A stretch of 21,278 nt of DNA from Chara braunii. Taxonomy: Eukaryota; Streptophyta; Charophyceae; Charales; Characeae. The DNA lies in the NCBI GenBank assembly GCA_003427395.1, contig BFEA01000051.1, forward strand, positions 1,920,338 to 1,941,615, given 5' to 3'. Shown here piece after piece: positions 9,306 through 17,678 of the stretch. Position 1 is the stretch's first letter. Every line of letters starts with the position of its first letter. A model generated the notes under the pieces. The model ran no database searches and was not told the DNA's origin. It worked only from the letters and a program-made list of their open reading frames with translations. A program made the translations under genes and the position numbers.

Positions 9306-9578
9306 CCTCTGCACAGTAGGAGCAATGCCGCCGCTGCAGGGAACTTAAGTAGCCCTTCGGGCCCCCTTCCGACGCTGGAGGTATGGCCAAGTGGGATATG
9401 GGAAGGTGGAGAAATTTTGCAAAAGATGGGGTCCGTATCCACAGCTACTGACCAGACGAGACCCCCACACGATCCAGCAGCAGTTTGGCTAGGTCTTGCT
9501 GAGGCACATGTGCCGGCCGGAAATGGAGCTGGAATAGGAGGAATGTTGTGTCAGTTCACGTTCCATGCTAGGATGCGG
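9306..9578 (+). other. Open stretch of 91 codons, no start, unrecognised
   Basis: Between a TGA at 9303-9305 and a TAG at 9579-9581 the plus strand is open for 91 codons rich in Ala, Gly and Pro. It contains GEILQKMGSVST and AGIGGMLCQFTFH. There is no ATG near its beginning, so it would have to be an exon; a CTGCACAG acceptor-like site lies at about 9309-9316. No family is recognised and chance is a fair explanation. Confidence 0.12.
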
Positions 9579-9584
9579 TAGGCG

Positions 9585-9740
9585 TAGAATAGCTGTAAAA
9601 TAGTTTCGATGGTTTCATAGGAGGTGGGTTCGAACCGGGGGGTGTATAAACGGGGTTCGATAAGAGGGTTCGATGCGGGACACAAGGAATAGTTGTAAAA
9701 TGGTTAGGATGCCTGTGCGCGGAGCAGCACAGGTCATAAA
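9585..9740 (+). repeat. Pair of degenerate tRNA-like segments
   Basis: GAATAGCTGTAAAATAG (about 9587) and GAATAGTTGTAAAATGG (about 9688) are two related A-box-like starts roughly 100 bases apart. The first is followed by GTGGGTTCGAACCGG, a good B box; the second by a CCTGTG...CACAGG stem resembling an anticodon arm. Neither folds into a full tRNA by eye, so a tRNA-derived SINE duplicated in tandem is the likeliest reading. Confidence 0.3.
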
Positions 9741-10224
9741 TGAACCTCAGGATGGATGAACGGGGGAGGAGGGGGGAGGAGGGGGGAGGATAAACGATAA
9801 GGAAAGAAGGGGAGAGGGGAGAGGGAGCAGAGATCAGCAAGAGAGGGAAAAGGATAAAAATTGGAAAACTTGGAAGAACTTGTACAGGCTGGGGAAATCA
9901 CATTCAAGAACAGGATACGACGACAGAGGGGGGAATGGATGGTGCTACTGGGAAAGAAGCAAGGAAAGCAGGGTAGCTTATGTATATCTATAATAAGAGT
10001 AGAAGGGAGACACTAGGAGGAGGGGAACAGAAGCATTAGCGGGTGTTGGCGGTTCCGACTTCGTCATAGGAATGAATACGTTCAGGCCAGAGCTTTGCAG
10101 CCTATTAGGATATGCTCGAACGACCCTACCCACCCCTTGCCTTTCCTAGAGTCCTTCAGCTGCGTGACTGGGAACGGCCCGTAATCTTCCCGGCCAGCAG
10201 AAGTCCAATAGGAAAGCAATGGTT

Positions 10225-10290
10225 CGGAGGGAGGGGGCGGGGGGGGGAGGAGAGGAGGAGGGGGGGTCGGTTCGTAGCAGCCCCCCCCCT
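10225..10290. repeat. G-rich tract
   Basis: Runs of five, nine and seven G are separated by one- to five-base spacers, and a C8 run follows shortly after at 10280. Frames through it on either strand read low-complexity Gly/Arg or Pro/Ser and are not taken as genes. Confidence 0.7.
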
Positions 10291-10437
10291 CTTTGAGAAG
10301 GTGACTGGCACTGCAAGGGCTGGGCTGACTCTTTTTTTCCACTCTGTTCTTTTGGCACTTTCTCTTTGCAAGTTCGGACTCATGCTTGCCGGCGATCAAC
10401 AACCGGCTCGCTATCCTTTTTGTTTTTTTTTTTCCCG

Positions 10438-10608
10438 GGCTCACTATTTTTTTTTCTTGCACACTACATGGCCTCGGCTCGCTATTTTTTTTTCTTGTAC
10501 ACTACATGGCCTCACATTTTGTGCTACATTGAGTATGAACGACTATCCTTTTTTTTTTTTTTTTTTCCCGGGCTCGCTATTTTTTTTTTCTTGTACACTA
10601 CATGGCCT
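10438..10608 (+). repeat. Three copies of a T-rich 37-bp unit
   Basis: The unit GGCTCGCTA, a T run, then CTTGTACACTACATGGCCT occurs at 10438-10474, 10476-10512 and 10570-10607, the third after a 57-base spacer. A related string, ATGGCCTCAGCCGCTTCGCT plus a T run, lies at about 9127-9155. The open frame across the block reads mostly phenylalanine and is not a gene. Confidence 0.85.
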
Positions 10609-10904
10609 AGGTTTCTGAACTATTTTGTTTTCCAGCTGCATAAAAACGTTTAAAAAAACTGTCACAAAAAGAAAAAGAAAAAGAAAAAGCCTTTCGTGGT
10701 CAAGAGGCTTGGACCCCTCCTTAGGCTATAGCCTTTCTCTACCTACTTCCCCTCCCCTGCCCTGCCGCCCCTATTTAACCAATTGTAGCCATAAGGTCCC
10801 CCCACCAGGCATGTACCCCTCTTATATTCCTGCTGAGGGATTTGGAGGATTCTGGGCCCATCAGATTGGTAGGTTTCCCGTTCCGGGTGCATGGGTAGGG
10901 TATG

Positions 10905-11160
10905 CGGGTTTAGTCCCTAAACCCTAACCCCTAAACTTTAGGTTCTATCGTTGACCAAAAACCCCTAACCCTAAACAATAGACCCTAAACTTGACTTAGG
11001 GATCTATTGTTTAGGGGAGACTATTGTTTAGCATTTCGGGTTTAGGGCTACCGGTTGACAGTTAGGGGTTTAGGGTTAATGGTTGAGGGTTTTGGAGGGT
11101 TTAGGGTTAACGGTTGGGGGTCTGGGGTTTAGGGCTAATGGTTTACTAGGGTTTTGCAGG
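10905..11160. repeat. Degenerate telomere-like DNA (CCCTAAA, then TTTAGGG)
   Basis: The heptamer of plant telomeres appears many times in imperfect form: as CCCTAAAC/CCCTAACC at 10915-10990 and as TTTAGGG/TTAGGGTTAA at 11030-11150. The orientation flips at about 10992 through a palindrome with arms at 10973-10988 and 10996-11012 (16 bp, one bulged base). It is interstitial and eroded, with C-strand first and G-strand second, the opposite of a simple end-to-end telomere fusion. Confidence 0.75.
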
Positions 11161-11175
11161 GTTCTGCAACTTTTG

Positions 11176-11275
11176 AGGGGGTTTGGATGTTCTAGGGGGG
11201 TTTGGATGTTCTAGGGGGGTTTGGATGTTCTAGGGGGGGGTTGGAGGTTTGGAGGTTCTAGGGGGGCGGTTAGGG
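11176..11275 (+). repeat. Short tandem repeat, 21-bp unit
   Basis: TTTGGATGTTCTAGGGGGG is repeated three times from about 11181, followed by a diverged copy with GGAGGTTTGGAGGTTCTAGG. It continues the G-rich strand bias of the telomere-like block to its left. Confidence 0.9.
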
Positions 11276-11462
11276 TTCATGGTTGAGGGTTAAGGTTTTA
11301 GCGGGGGGGACCTGAAACTGGGAAACTAGATAAATGGTCCAGATGGTTTGCAAAGGTTAGTCTCCCCTCGATTAAGTGGGTTAAGGCGTTAGGGTTTGGG
11401 GCTCAGGGCAAAATGGTCCGGGCTCGTTCCAACTCTTGATTGCTCTCTGCTCCATCTCTCTC

Positions 11463-11582
11463 CTATATAGTGGCGTGTGCTTATACATATATAGGGCCCT
11501 ATGGTGCGAAGTTGTGCACGCTCTCCTTCCACGATGGGGCCCTATATATAAACACACGCCACGATATATAAACACACGCCAG
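11463..11582. repeat. Small palindrome with TATATA arms
   Basis: TGGCGTGTGCTTATACATAT, ending in AGGGCCCTA (11471-11501), is mirrored by GGGGCCCTATATATAAACAC, ending ACGCCA (11536-11561). The right arm's CGATATATAAACACACGCCA is then duplicated directly. The loop is about 35 bases. It resembles a tiny fold-back element; no transposase relation can be seen. Confidence 0.75.
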
Positions 11583-11748
11583 CAAAATGTACAAATTGGT
11601 CGTCAGTCGATCCAACCACACACTGGATCAACTGACAAGTCATCGTTGGGATATTTAGGAAAAAGGCTCTGTGATATCCTCGTTATTTAAGAGCGTATTT
11701 CAGAAAAAAAAAGCGAGTATGAAATAAACAAAACGCCAACGCAAATAC

Positions 11749-11814
11749 CTGCATGGTCTGAGGAGTCCTCTTGCAGATTTCATGACGTGTCTCTGTGAAA
11801 CCGTCCTTTGGCCT
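11749..11814 (-). other. Candidate 66-nt exon, phase 0
   Basis: On the minus strand, a T-rich tract (the complement of 11841-11857) leads to TTTATGTGCAG, then 66 open bases, then CAG|GTATTTG. The 22 codons read RPKDGFTETRHEICKRTPQT plus two more. The borders are standard acceptor and donor signals and the length is a multiple of three. No protein family is recognised. Only the splice-like borders and open frame support it. Confidence 0.25.
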
Positions 11815-11840
11815 CTGCACATAAATAAATAGACACATCC

Positions 11841-11912
11841 AAAAAAAAAAAAAAAAACATATATATATATATCGTATATATATATTTGACGATATATATA
11901 TATTTAATAATT
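11841..11912. repeat. A17 run and (AT)n palindromic tract
   Basis: An A17 run (11841-11857) is followed by three ATATATAT blocks separated by CGT and GACG, which together form an imperfect palindrome. It is AT-rich throughout and has no coding sense. Confidence 0.9.
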
Positions 11913-11944
11913 AGTAAAAATACATAAATAAATAATATTAAAGA

Positions 11945-12278
11945 TTATTTAATGAAATTCAGAACATCATAAAGAAATGGAATAAATACAAGAAGAAAAC
12001 TGCCAAGGAGAAAAATGATATCGGAAGCAGTGAAGTAACCATGAACTCTCTTGACCAGCATGAAGCTGTCAATGAGGCGTCCATCCTCTCTCAAATAGAA
12101 CACACGGTCATCATCCCTGTGCGTGGACTGAGATATTCAGTTCCTTGAATGCGGTCTCATATGTGGAACGCCAGCCCGGTTCCCAGCTGATTTTAATAAT
12201 ACTTTTATGGGTGCGTTTTAGACTGTCACAGAACAACAAAACAGTCGTACCTTCATGGTATTTTAAATGATTCTTATG
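11945..12278 (-). pseudogene. Possible frameshifted gene fragment, function unknown
   Basis: Minus strand. From 12278, directly after a good acceptor (TTATTTCTCTTAG), 55 codons stay open and include YHEGTTVLLFCDSLK and WEPGWRSTYETAFKELN. They stop at 12111-12113. One frame over, 63 codons are open from 12136 to a TAA at 11945-11947, with DDDRVFYLREDGRLIDSF, GYFTASDI and then a hydrophobic end (IIFLLGSFLLVFIPFL). Sense passes smoothly from one to the other with a single-base shift near 12115, as in a decayed gene. The DGRLIDS...GYFTA spacing faintly recalls ubiquitin-like or doublecortin folds, but I would not assign it. Chance is possible in such AT-rich DNA. Confidence 0.3.
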
Positions 12279-12420
12279 CTAAGAGAAATAATTATATTAA
12301 TGGTTTGATGAAACTCCCATTCCACAGTTACATCATGAGCTTTCTTCATTGACTTCGCATCTTTATGGTTTGGTTTCACATTTTTATCGTTGACGTTGCA
12401 TGCTTAACGGTTGTTCGAGA

Positions 12421-12426
12421 GACACA

Positions 12427-12497
<71 letters not shown>
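12421..12497. repeat. Compound microsatellite (AC)n(AG)n
   Basis: About 12 AC units run into about 26 AG units. This is the same type as the 7.9-kb array but in complementary orientation. All frames through it are artefacts. Confidence 0.98.
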
Positions 12498-12502
<5 letters not shown>

Positions 12503-12880
12503 TCAGGAACGCTGGGCCTCTTTCTCACAGCAGGTGCAGCTCTCCACCTATAGAACGGAGAAATATTACCAAAAACAAAACAAAAAAAAGGTTTGACAAT
12601 TGCGTGCGTAGTACGTACCGTGAGAAGCTTATCTGCTGTCCATGCGCTTGCATTTTTTCTCACTGCTGTTGCCGTTTGGTGTTCTCTGTGAGTCCCCACT
12701 TCTGCGCAGGGATTAATTTTCTGATTCTGAAAAAAGAATTGCACCGACCCACAACCACAAAAAGAAACACAGAATGACATTTAAAATTTAGACATTTTTC
12801 ACCTAAATTTTTTTGTTCGGAGAAATGCGCAGTGCATGCAGGCACGCCCAGCCGGATGTACTGCTGGCATGCGGTTTTGG

Positions 12881-12980
12881 TCGAAATCCACCCAGACAAT
12901 CAGGCCTTGCATGCTACCAGTTTTGCCTGGTCGAAATCCACCCAGACAATCAGGCCTTGCATGCTACCAGTTTTGCCTGG
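12881..12980 (+). repeat. Perfect 50-bp tandem duplication
   Basis: The unit beginning TCGAAATCCACCCAGACAAT and ending ACCAGTTTTGCCTGG is present at 12881-12930 and 12931-12980 without a mismatch, so the duplication is recent. Confidence 0.97.
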
Positions 12981-13041
12981 ATGAATTTATAGTCAAACGG
13001 CGACTTGCTACATCCTGCCCGACACGCCTGCATGCATGCCC

Positions 13042-13247
13042 CGTTCTGCAAAATGACTGCGAAACATACCGGTGGTCTAACCGCCTCATCCCCCTTGACT
13101 ACCATCACCCATGAACGACAGAACACAACTGTAACCTCATCCTCCTCCTCCTCCTCCTCCTCCTCCTCCTCTTCCTCGTTCTGCAAAATGACTGCGAAAC
13201 ATACCGGTGGTCTAACCGCCTCATCCCCCTTGACTACCATCACCCAT
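13042..13247 (+). repeat. 71-bp direct repeats flanking a (TCC)n array
   Basis: CGTTCTGCAAAATGACTGCG through CATCACCCAT occurs at 13042-13112 and again at 13177-13247 with no difference that I can see. Between them lie 26 bases and a (TCC)n tract at 13139-13175. Frames across the array read poly-Ser or poly-Glu and are not genes. Confidence 0.95.
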
Positions 13248-13360
13248 AGAAGACGTTCCGCTTGCCGTCGCCTTCACCCCCCCTTTCTCCTCCCCCACCA
13301 CCTCTCTCTGTCTCCACTCCCCCCTTCCCCCCTTCCCCTCCAGATGGTCAATCTCGTGTT

Positions 13361-14390
13361 CAACCAGACAGTCAAACTGGAGGTCAAGCACAACTAACCA
13401 AACTTGTGGTCTTCAAAAAAAAAAAAAAAAAAAAAACTTGCGGTCAATCGACACTGAAAAACTTTGAGAAATCCATCCGAACAGCAGACAAACAAACGGA
13501 GAAAGTGGACTGAATTTTTTTTTTTACAAAGGGCTCAGGTTACTATAGAGGGGTGACATGAGCACCACCCGGTGAAAAGAGATCAGCCAATACACCGTGT
13601 AACATCCAACCGCCAGTCAAACACTCTGCCTAACTTCCCTGAAAAAGCTGGCGGGGATTACACTGATGCTGGTTCCACCGCATGAACCGAAACACCACAA
13701 TCCGGATCAGGATTCCAAGGCAAGTCCTGACCCTCGGTTGGGGAATACCGGGCCGAAGAGTGCCCCAATGAGCTTTTTGCAACGGTGCTGCGCAACTTTT
13801 CGTGGACGCACGATGCCATGTGGAAAGTGGCAACAGCAGTAGTTGATGTTTGCTAGTGTTATACGTGTAGACGATTAATACCATCATTACGATAGTTTTG
13901 TCCTCTTTGACGGGCATGGCCCCGTAGATTGCTCCGGATTGGGTTGCTGGGAAGAAGACGGTGTTAGTCTGGGGATGACGAAAGGGGAAAAAGGAAGAAG
14001 CGGTTCCTGCGCCCAACCACTGGGTCTCCTGAATTTGCTCTGCTTTTCATAAGGTTATGTTGTTCATGGAATTCTATCCGCTTTCGTACTCTGTGCGATT
14101 GCCTGTGCATTTTTGCTTTTACCCTTCACCCTTCCCTGAAAAAGACAGTCCCAAAGATGCCACAAGGGGTTAACAGGGACCCCCGGTTTTCAGCCCCATG
14201 TTAACCCCCACAAGCACTCAAAAGTGCCAACCTGCACGGTTTGACCAGCATTCGAGGATGTAGTTAAGCTGCACTGGACGAGTTTAAAAATCCATTAAAC
14301 CAACAGTCAAAATGCATTTAAAAAAGGGAAAAGGAAACAAGTCACGAAATCCATCAAACAAGCAGTCAAACTATCTGCCAAACTTCAATA
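13361..14390 (+). repeat. Four scattered copies of a CAGTCAAA motif block
   Basis: Related strings occur at 13361-13396 (CAACCAGACAGTCAAACTGG), 13606-13640 (CAACCGCCAGTCAAACACTC), 14289-14311 (AAACCAACAGTCAAAATGC) and 14351-14390 (TCAAACAAGCAGTCAAACTA). Flanking bases also agree in part (CTGCC(T/A)AACTTC at two of them). They look like remnants of one diverged repeat. Confidence 0.4.
13630..14016 (-). other. Unrecognised 128-codon minus-strand open frame
   Basis: This is the longest frame of mixed composition outside the LINE. It begins with an ATG at 14014-14016 and contains FFPATQSGAIYGAMPVKEDK and a hydrophobic stretch VMMVLIVYTY. No domain, signal peptide or family could be recognised. 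The interval otherwise has no visible repeat or gene. It could be chance or a fragment of a degraded element. Confidence 0.15.
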
Positions 14391-14433
14391 AAGAAGCACC
14401 TACAACTTCTACAAGCCAATCAAAGACCACATG

Positions 14434-14474
14434 CAGCTCTCTCTCTCTCTCTCTCTCTCCGTATATATATACAT
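14434..14474. repeat. (CT)n and (AT)n microsatellites
   Basis: Around twelve CT units are followed by CCG and a TATATATATACA tract. Nothing else is seen nearby. Confidence 0.95.
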
Positions 14475-14739
14475 CCCAACGGAGAGTGAACACCACCGTC
14501 TTCCCCTAAAGCAATAAATCCCCGGTGTGACTGTATAGGACCAGAACGATAGGTGGTAGCATACATTCATGATCGTGGTGCGGTGTCCTCCGGCAAGGAT
14601 GGTAGCTTCATAACTAAGTGGTTCACAAATATCTCTTCTGCAGAGTGTACTCTTTTCTCGTTTTCTTCTTTCTTTAAAATGAAAAAAAAAAACAGGAAAG
14701 GTTGACAGCATTCAGAATAAACGTCGAGCCCTGACCCAC

Positions 14740-15046
14740 CTACATTTGTGCATCCTCTTCCTCTTCCCTCTAAGACTTCCTCCCCCTCCTCGATATCCCT
14801 ATTTTCCAGGGAACCCTGCACCTCTCATATAACCTCCTCCTCCACTTGATGCCACTCCTCCCCACTCCCCAAGCCTGATCCCCCTCTTCCTCTCCCAATG
14901 CCACCTACTTCTCCTACCCCTCTTTCCTAACTCTACACCGAGTCTCCCAATTCTTCTGCCCTCTCCTCCTACTCTCCACCTACTCTCCATCTACACTAAC
15001 TTCCACCCTCCCTCCTCCACCTACTCTCCCTCTTCCTCCACATAAC
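14740..15046. other. Pyrimidine-rich tract
   Basis: Three hundred bases of C/T-rich plus strand with repeated CCTCCTCC and CCACCTACTCTCC strings. A minus-strand frame in it reads Arg/Gly-rich protein purely through this bias. Such tracts can form triplexes; no gene is seen. Confidence 0.6.
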
Positions 15047-15251
15047 TGCGCAGTAGGCCCATGTGCGCCTGCGCGGCGGAGGTTGAGGTTTTGGCAGAAT
15101 TGAATAAGCGAAGTAGTAGATACCCCAGGGTAAAAAACCTGATGAGGTTGTGGGTTCAAGCCCCATTAGCACCTAAAGGCGCACTTAGTGCGCCTTTTGA
15201 CCCTGGGCCTCCACATAACTGTGCAGTAGGCCAATGTGCGCCTGCGCGGCG
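15035..15251 (+). repeat. Direct repeats around the first SINE-like unit
   Basis: CCTCCACATAACTG(C/T)GCAGTAGG with ATGTGCGCCTGCGCGGCG occurs at 15035-15078 and 15208-15251. The 130 bases between carry a B box, GGTTCAAGCCC (15153-15163), and a perfect 10-bp hairpin with a three-base loop at 15175-15197 followed by T4. The repeats bracket the unit as segmental duplication ends would. Confidence 0.8.
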
Positions 15252-15350
15252 AAAAGAAAGAAAAAACGAAATGATCACAAAAAAAAATGGAAATCCAGCG
15301 GCGAAAAGAAAGAAAAAACGAAATGATCACAAAAAAAAATGGAAATCCAG
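15247..15350 (+). repeat. Perfect 52-bp tandem duplication
   Basis: CGGCGAAAAGAAAGAAAAAA through GGAAATCCAG is present at 15247-15298 and 15299-15350. A third copy begins with CGGC and is replaced at once by the tRNA-like unit. Confidence 0.97.
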
Positions 15351-15490
15351 CGGCCTAGCTCAGTTGGTTAGGCATGCAAGTGGGGTTCAGGAGGTTGTGG
15401 GTTCAAGCCCCGTGAGCGCCTAAAGGCGCACTCAGTGCCAACTGGCACTGATAGCGCACCTGATACCTCAGATCAGTATCAGTAGGGTCG
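15351..15490 (+). mobile_element. tRNA-Lys-like SINE
   Basis: TAGCTCAGTTGGT (15356-15368) is a good A box and GGTTCAAGCCC (15400-15410) a good B box, 44 bases apart. The context resembles tRNA-Lys (GCCTAGCTCAGTTGG and GTGGGTTC(A/G)AGCCCC). The acceptor strands do not pair, so it is not a tRNA gene. The body holds two further hairpins: TCAGTGCC-AACT-GGCACTGA (15432-15451) and CTGATAC...GTATCAG (15460-15482). SINEs are copied by LINE machinery. This copy lacks an evident A tail. Confidence 0.7.
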
Positions 15491-15555
15491 ATGACCAACA
15501 GGGGTGTTAGTGTGAGGGTGAACGGGTTGTGTGTGGGTTTGGGAGAGTGTTCCCT

Positions 15556-15728
15556 CCAGGGGCGTGGTCCCACTAGCAAAGAGGATTGGATTGAACACCT
15601 GAATCTGGACTTGTTTGTGGAAAGGTGCAGAATGTCGAGATTGAACTGCTCTTCCGCATCTCTACATAAAACACGCCCAGATTCAGGATATTATCCAAAC
15701 CCTCTTTGCTAGTGGGACCTCACCCCAG
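15556..15728. mobile_element. Fold-back element, copy B
   Basis: The left end CAGGGGCGTGGTCCCACTAG and the right end CTAGTGGGACCTCACCCCAG are inverted copies, followed inward by AAAGAGGATTGGATTGAA and CCTGAATCTGGACTTGTTTG with counterparts on the other side. The centre (CGAGATTGAACTGC) matches the other copies. It is about 172 bp long. Confidence 0.85.
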
Positions 15729-15850
15729 GGTTGACAGGGCCTAGAGCTGGTAGAGGTTGGTGGAATGCGATTCCTTCTCCACAACTCAGCGTTGTGCATG
15801 TATCTAGACTGGATCTCGTACCCGGTACATACGTTCTTATTGAACATGGG

Positions 15851-15911
15851 AATGTATCTGGAGGACTGCCACCTCCAGATACATTGAGACTGCCACCTCC
15901 AGATACATTGA
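15851..15911. repeat. 14-bp hairpin with a duplicated arm
   Basis: AATGTATCTGGAGG (15851-15864) pairs with CCTCCAGATACATT (15872-15885) over a seven-base loop. The 24-bp unit GACTGCCACCTCCAGATACA plus TTGA is then repeated directly (15864-15887 and 15888-15911), giving a second arm able to pair with the same partner. Confidence 0.9.
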
Positions 15912-15946
15912 GACTAATTTAGACCGTCCAGCAGTGGATCGAGGTC

Positions 15947-16139
15947 CAATGAAAAACCGAACAGAGTTTCTCTGGGGGTGGACTGCCCCCAATCCGGGTC
16001 TAGGTCCCATTTACACGAATTAAGCGATATTGACCGTAGATAGCAAAGATCAACGGCCAGATTCTCGTAATCCGTGCAAGTCGGACCTTGCCCCCGCGAG
16101 CAATGAAAAACCGAACCGAGTTTTCTGGGGGTGGACTAC
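15947..16139 (+). repeat. Direct repeat, about 38 bp, 154 bp apart
   Basis: CAATGAAAAACCGAACAGAG continuing to CTGGGGGTGGACT occurs at 15947-15984 and 16101-16138 with a few differences. The DNA between is not recognised. Confidence 0.8.
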
Positions 16140-17160
16140 GCTATATATATATATATTTTTTCATCATCTTTCGAATTCTTGAGGAGAGCAGCTTTTCTGA
16201 TTTTTTTTGTTTTTGTTTTTGTTTTTTTTGGGCGTGTTTTCCGATGCACGAGGGCGCCAGACAGGCGGAACACCTACTGCCAATCGCACCTCCCCCTGCG
16301 CCCCGCCTCCGCCGCGCGCGGGGGCGGGACCAACTGCATTCCCCAAGCCTCGCGGAACGGCCTATGGTACGCCCGTGTCAGGACAGACGACACTGCAAGC
16401 TCAGCCCCCTCATCCCGAAATTTTCTGTTCCCAGTCAGTAATAACGGTCCTCCCAAAATAGTCGGAGTTAACGAGAATAAAACCCCCACATATAATTTTT
16501 TATTTTTTTTTCCCGCAAAAAAAGGGGCCCAGTGCCCAAGGCTTATATTTCAGAAAATTTTGAGGCCGGGGTCCTCACAGTCTACCCGGTGGCTGGGAGC
16601 ATTACCCAGTTTCGCTTACGGGATGGGACCACATCCCGAAGGAGCACCAAGTCCCTGACTTCCAAACTCTTTACTTCCTTGTGTCTGGCACCTTCAGACC
16701 TACACGGTTGTCTGAGTTTAACCCCCCGCATCCCCCCCCCCCCCTACATATAATGACTTCAGGGCCAAAAACAAACGTCACCCGGCAGAGTGCTATAACA
16801 GGGCCTAAGGGCCTCGCTCCACACGAGACTGAATCTTACGGAGTATTTTTCAACGTTGCCACCTTTATCGCTGTATCCGGCTGAAATCTGCCCCAAATAC
16901 AGATATAATGACCGGGCGTTCTATTCGAATGACGACCAGAGTGGCACTCAGGCCCCGGGGATCCAGAAACGATGGTGAAACGGAAGGGGGGAATCATTTT
17001 TCCTAAAAAAAACAAAAGGAGAAGGGGGGAATAGATCTCAGTACTTTTCCATTCCCTTCCCCCCCCCCCCACGCCACCCCCCAAATTGCAGTTTTGTTAA
17101 CAGGGCCCAATGCCCAAGGCAAGTACATCAACAAAGTCAGCAATTCACAGGGACAGACGG
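16140..17160. other. Stretch without recognised genes; old diverged repeats
   Basis: It begins with a TATATA tract and T-rich bases, then a CG-rich part (16240-16330). GGGCCCA(G/A)TGCCCAAGGC occurs at 16526-16543 and 17103-17119. A weaker pair is TACATATAATGAC...CAGAGTGC at 16745-16790 and TACAGATATAATGAC...AGAGTGGC at 16899-16944. C-runs at 16730-16744 and 17059-17070 precede each of the right-hand blocks. The overlapping short frames on both strands show no family resemblance. Confidence 0.45.
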
Positions 17161-17162
17161 GG

Positions 17163-17322
17163 GCCAAATCCCACTACAGCGTTGATTTTCCTCAAGGCCT
17201 GAATCTGGACGTGTTTGCGGAGATGTGCAGAAATCACGTTGAGTTTCCTCAACCGCACATCGCCTAAAACAGGTCCAGATTCAGAAGTTCAGCAGACTCA
17301 ACACTGCTAGTGGGACTTGGCT
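17163..17322. mobile_element. Fold-back element, copy C (diverged)
   Basis: GGCCTGAATCTGGACGTGTT on the left is mirrored by CAGGTCCAGATTCAGA on the right, and the outer ends CCAAATCCCACTA and CTAGTGGGACTTGG are inverted copies. The outer arm sequence between them differs from copies A, B, E and G, so this is an older or separate subfamily. Confidence 0.75.
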
Positions 17323-17323
17323 C

Positions 17324-17678
17324 GGCAGCCGATGTCGAATGATCCAGGCACTCCGGCCTGGTTCATACGGCAGCCGCTTTTGAATTCTATAAGCCGGAAA
17401 CTGCCCCTCTGAGTCCCTGGAGGAAATAGACCGCATTCATTAGCGGCCAGAATAAGCCGACAGTCAGGAAGGTCCCTCTGCCATTTTTAGGATCATATGT
17501 GTATTAAAAATAATATATATAATATTATATTAATATAGGCAGACGTAATTAATCCCAGTGTTCATTTTGCACATTCCTCTGATTTTTTAATACCACTCCC
17601 ATTTCCGGCTTATACAATTCAAAAGCGGCTGCCGTATGAACCAGGCCGGAGTGCCTGGATCATACGACATCGGCTGCC
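17324..17678. mobile_element. 355-bp inverted-repeat element (MITE-like), 77-bp arms
   Basis: The arms lie at 17324-17400 and 17602-17678 and are about 97 per cent identical by eye (roughly two mismatches). They start GGCAGCCGATGTCG and end AAGCCGGAAA. Inside the arm, CGGCAGCCG repeats the terminal motif. The 200-bp centre is AT-rich with no open frame. The element directly abuts fold-back copy C on its left and a T/A-rich tract on its right. It has no transposase. I could not define a target duplication. Confidence 0.9.

Noticed and set aside
10905-11160. A telomere fusion point or true chromosome end
   Set aside because: The heptamers are degenerate, and the order CCCTAAA then TTTAGGG is opposite to that of an end-to-end fusion. 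The sequence on both sides is ordinary repeat DNA.
12365-12780. Several overlapping frames across 12.42-12.50 kb on both strands
   Set aside because: All rely on the AC/AG microsatellite, with no conserved content on either side.
14799-14990. Arg/Gly-rich minus-strand protein
   Set aside because: It is a direct product of the pyrimidine tract on the plus strand.
15351-15420. A functional tRNA gene
   Set aside because: A and B boxes are good, but the acceptor strands do not pair, and no proper anticodon arm can be drawn.
15035-15490. CRISPR-like array
   Set aside because: The 52-bp units are tandem with no spacers, and the setting is a plant nuclear genome.
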